Origin: Ruminococcus sp. UBA1780
Lineage (GTDB): Bacteria; Bacillota; Clostridia; Oscillospirales; Ruminococcaceae
Reading direction: 5' to 3'
Length of the DNA stretch: 8,044 nucleotides
NCBI GenBank assembly: GCA_002315235.1
Contig: DCGK01000035.1
Span: 1 to 8,044 of the forward strand
In this document: positions 6,336 to 8,044 of the stretch, piece by piece
How positions within the stretch are numbered: position 1 is the first letter of the stretch
Layout: each line of letters starts with the position of its first letter
Notes under the pieces: model-generated
Seen by the model: only the letters and a program-made list of their open reading frames with translations
Database searches by the model: none
Told to the model about the DNA's origin: nothing
Program-made: the position numbers and the translations under genes

Positions 6336-7468
6336 CATATTCTTTTTGCCAGCAGTTCAGAATACTTTGCTCTGAACTCATCAAATGTATCGTTGTCTAT
6401 AGCTTCGCGGATTTTCTCTGCGAGTGTGTTGTAGAAATAAAGATTGTGCATAACAGCGAGGCGGCCTCCGAGCTGCTCCTGTGACTTGAAAAGATGACGG
6501 ATGTATGCACGTGAGAAATTACGGCAGGCAGGGCAGTCACACTGTTCATCAATCGGGCGCGGGTCAGTTTCATAAGCCTTGTTTGTGATGTGCATGATTC
6601 CGCTCCATGTAAATACTGTAGCGTGACGGGCGTTACGGCTCGGCATTACACAGTCAAACATGTCAACGCCTCTTGCAACAGCTTCGATGATGTTTGAAGG
6701 AGTACCGACACCCATAAGGTAACGCGGCTTGTTTACAGGCATATGCGGTTCAACTGCATCTATGATTCTGTACATGTCCTCAGTGCTTTCGCCGACTGCA
6801 AGTCCTCCGATAGCATAACCGTCAAGGTCAAGCTCAGCAATTTCCTTCATGTGCTTTACGCGAAGGTCTGCAAATGTGCAGCCCTGATTGATACCGAAGA
6901 GCATCTGTTTAGGATTTACAGTGTCAGGGAGGCTGTTGAGACGGTCTATCTCAGTCTTGCATCTCTTAAGCCATCTTGTGGTACGTGCACATGACTGCTC
7001 TGAATATTCGTGTGTGGCAGGATTTTCAACGCATTCGTCAAATGCCATGGCAATAGTCGAACCGAGATTTGACTGAATCTGCATGCTTTCCTCAGGTCCC
7101 ATAAAAATTTTACGGCCGTCAACGTGTGAGTTGAAGTAAACGCCTTCTTCTTTGATTTTTCTGAGCTTTGCAAGGGAAAATACCTGAAATCCGCCGCTGT
7201 CGGTAAGGATAGGTCTGTCCCAGTTCATAAATTTGTGAAGACCGCCCATCTGTTTGATAATCCGGTCGCCCGGACGCACATGGAGATGGTAGGTGTTGCA
7301 GAGCTCGACCTGGCACTTGAGTTCATTTTTCAGATCAACGGAAGAAATACCGCCCTTGATGGCGGCGGATGTTCCGACGTTCATAAAACATGGTGTCTGG
7401 AAGGTTCCGTGAACTGTTTCAAACTGTCCGCGGCGTGCCTTTCCGTTCTTTTTTAAAAGAGTGTACAT
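6335..7468 (-). CDS. tgt: tRNA-guanine transglycosylase
   Basis: Tgt exchanges guanine 34 in the anticodon of Asp, Asn, His and Tyr tRNAs for a 7-deazaguanine base, in bacteria normally preQ1, the first step of queuosine formation on tRNA. The 377 residues match E. coli Tgt (375). Visible: ILTDSGGFQVFSL at 87-99 with catalytic Asp90, GINQG at 192-196, GGLAVGE at 221-227, MGVGTP at 252-257, and FDCVMPSRNARH at 271-282 with the nucleophile Asp272. The structural zinc site is Cys310, Cys312, Cys315 and His341. GGLAVGE is the usual bacterial preQ1-type form, in contrast to the GGLSGGE form of eukaryotic queuine enzymes, although some gut Clostridia Tgt enzymes are reported to take queuine, so the natural substrate stays open. 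The next enzyme, QueA, lies directly upstream, 13 bases away, with the tgt ribosome binding site overlapping the queA stop. The tgt stop TGA overlaps a possible ATG of the downstream phosphatase. Confidence 0.97.
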   Translation of the reverse strand: MYTLLKKNGKARRGQFETVHGTFQTPCFMNVGTSAAIKGGISSVDLKNELKCQVELCNTYHLHVRPGDRIIKQMGGLHKFMNWDRPILTDSGGFQVFSLAKLRKIKEEGVYFNSHVDGRKIFMGPEESMQIQSNLGSTIAMAFDECVENPATHEYSEQSCARTTRWLKRCKTEIDRLNSLPDTVNPKQMLFGINQGCTFADLRVKHMKEIAELDLDGYAIGGLAVGESTEDMYRIIDAVEPHMPVNKPRYLMGVGTPSNIIEAVARGVDMFDCVMPSRNARHATVFTWSGIMHITNKAYETDPRPIDEQCDCPACRNFSRAYIRHLFKSQEQLGGRLAVMHNLYFYNTLAEKIREAIDNDTFDEFRAKYSELLAKRI

Positions 7469-7478
7469 AAATAATATT

Positions 7479-7483
7479 CCTTT
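7479..7483 (-). promoter_or_regulatory. tgt ribosome binding site overlapping the queA stop codon
   Basis: On the minus strand AAAGG starts inside the TAA of queA and lies ten bases before the tgt ATG. This places initiation of tgt where ribosomes finish queA, consistent with coupled translation of the two queuosine enzymes. Confidence 0.6.
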
Positions 7484-8044
7484 ATACTATAATCATCGCA
7501 TCGCCGAAGCTGAAGAAACGGTATTTTTCCTCAACTGCAGTTTTGTATGCTTCCATCGTTCTGTCATATCCGTAAAAAGCTGAAACCAGCATGATAAGGG
7601 TGCTTTCAGGGAGGTGGAAATTTGTAACCAGTCCGTCAAGAACCTTGAACTTGTATCCCGGATAAATGAAGATATCCGTGTAACCGTCAGATTCCTTTAT
7701 TTCACCGTTGTTGAATGTGGCAACGCTCTCGACAGTACGGCATGAGGTTGTTCCTACTGAAATAACACGGCCGCCTTCGGCCTTTGTTCTGTTGATAAGC
7801 TCTGCGGTTTCGGCAGGCAGGTGATAGTGCTCTGAATGCATTTTGTGTTCGAGTACATTGTCTACCTTGACAGGTCTGAAGGTTCCGAGACCTACGTGGA
7901 GAGTAACGTATCCGATATTTACTCCCATTGCTTTTATTTCTTCAAGCATTTCCTTTGTGAAATGCAGTCCTGCAGTCGGAGCAGCAGCTGAACCGAGTTC
8001 ATTTGAATACACGGTCTGGTATCTTTCCTTGTCTTCGAGCGATT
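7482..8044 (-). CDS. queA: QueA, S-adenosylmethionine:tRNA ribosyltransferase-isomerase (C-terminal part, cut by window edge)
   Basis: QueA transfers and isomerises the ribose of S-adenosylmethionine onto preQ1 in tRNA, making epoxyqueuosine, the step after Tgt. The frame is open to the window edge, so only about the last 186 residues are present out of the usual 340 or so; the N-terminal part and the promoter lie beyond 8044. It enters as LEDKERYQTVY, and family motifs follow: GSAAAPTAGLHFT, TLHVGLGTFRPV, VGTTSCRTVES, DIFIYPGYKF, TNFHLPESTLIMLVSAF and the ending YRFFSFGDAMIIV. A GTG at 8012 is just the valine codon of QTVY and not a start. Nothing in the visible part is broken. Order queA-tgt agrees with the common bacterial queuosine operon, though the third gene here is a phosphatase and not yajC. 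Confidence 0.97.
   Translation of the reverse strand, partial: SLEDKERYQTVYSNELGSAAAPTAGLHFTKEMLEEIKAMGVNIGYVTLHVGLGTFRPVKVDNVLEHKMHSEHYHLPAETAELINRTKAEGGRVISVGTTSCRTVESVATFNNGEIKESDGYTDIFIYPGYKFKVLDGLVTNFHLPESTLIMLVSAFYGYDRTMEAYKTAVEEKYRFFSFGDAMIIV

Noticed and set aside
7482..8012. queA as a complete short gene starting at GTG 8012
   Set aside because: The GTG is the conserved valine of the RYQTVY motif and the frame remains open to the window edge; this is a truncated view of a longer gene.

Overview
This window looks like core chromosome of a low-to-moderate GC Gram-positive bacterium, most likely a gut or rumen Clostridia member of the Ruminococcus / Oscillospiraceae kind. The grounds are AAAGGAG-type ribosome binding sites, very tight gene packing, Clostridia-style versions of RqcH, PepV, Tgt and QueA, and a small two-helix membrane protein of a type I associate with Clostridia. 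This placement is by feel, without any search. There is no rRNA, tRNA, CRISPR array, insertion sequence, phage gene or sign of recent transfer.

Plus strand, 1-5631: a candidate promoter precedes five genes that probably form one transcription unit. They are an ArsC/Spx-like thioredoxin-fold protein (68-415); a single-chain fusion of tRNA m1A22 methyltransferase TrmK with a Nif3-family dinuclear-metal protein (433-1917); RqcH, the NFACT protein that adds C-terminal alanine tails to stalled nascent chains (1957-3714); a PepV-like M20 zinc dipeptidase (3718-5070); and a small membrane protein of unknown function (5092-5631). Gaps between them are 17, 39, 3 and 21 bases.

At 5635-5677 a strong hairpin, with an A-run on one side and a T-run on the other, sits between convergent genes only 44 bases apart. 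It should terminate transcription from both sides.

Minus strand, 8044-5676: the 3' part of a queuosine operon. The order of transcription is queA (its 5' part is beyond the window edge), tgt, then a HAD phosphatase whose frame touches tgt through an ATGA overlap. QueA and Tgt act in queuosine modification of tRNA position 34. The phosphatase has no known place in that pathway and may simply be a passenger.

The shared theme is translation: tRNA modification (TrmK, Tgt, QueA) and rescue of stalled ribosomes (RqcH). The most unusual item is the TrmK-Nif3 fusion. Its junction still carries what looks like a ribosome binding site followed by GTA where a start codon would be expected, as if two adjacent genes had merged. 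No gene-free stretch exceeds 300 bases; the longest is the first 67 bases.
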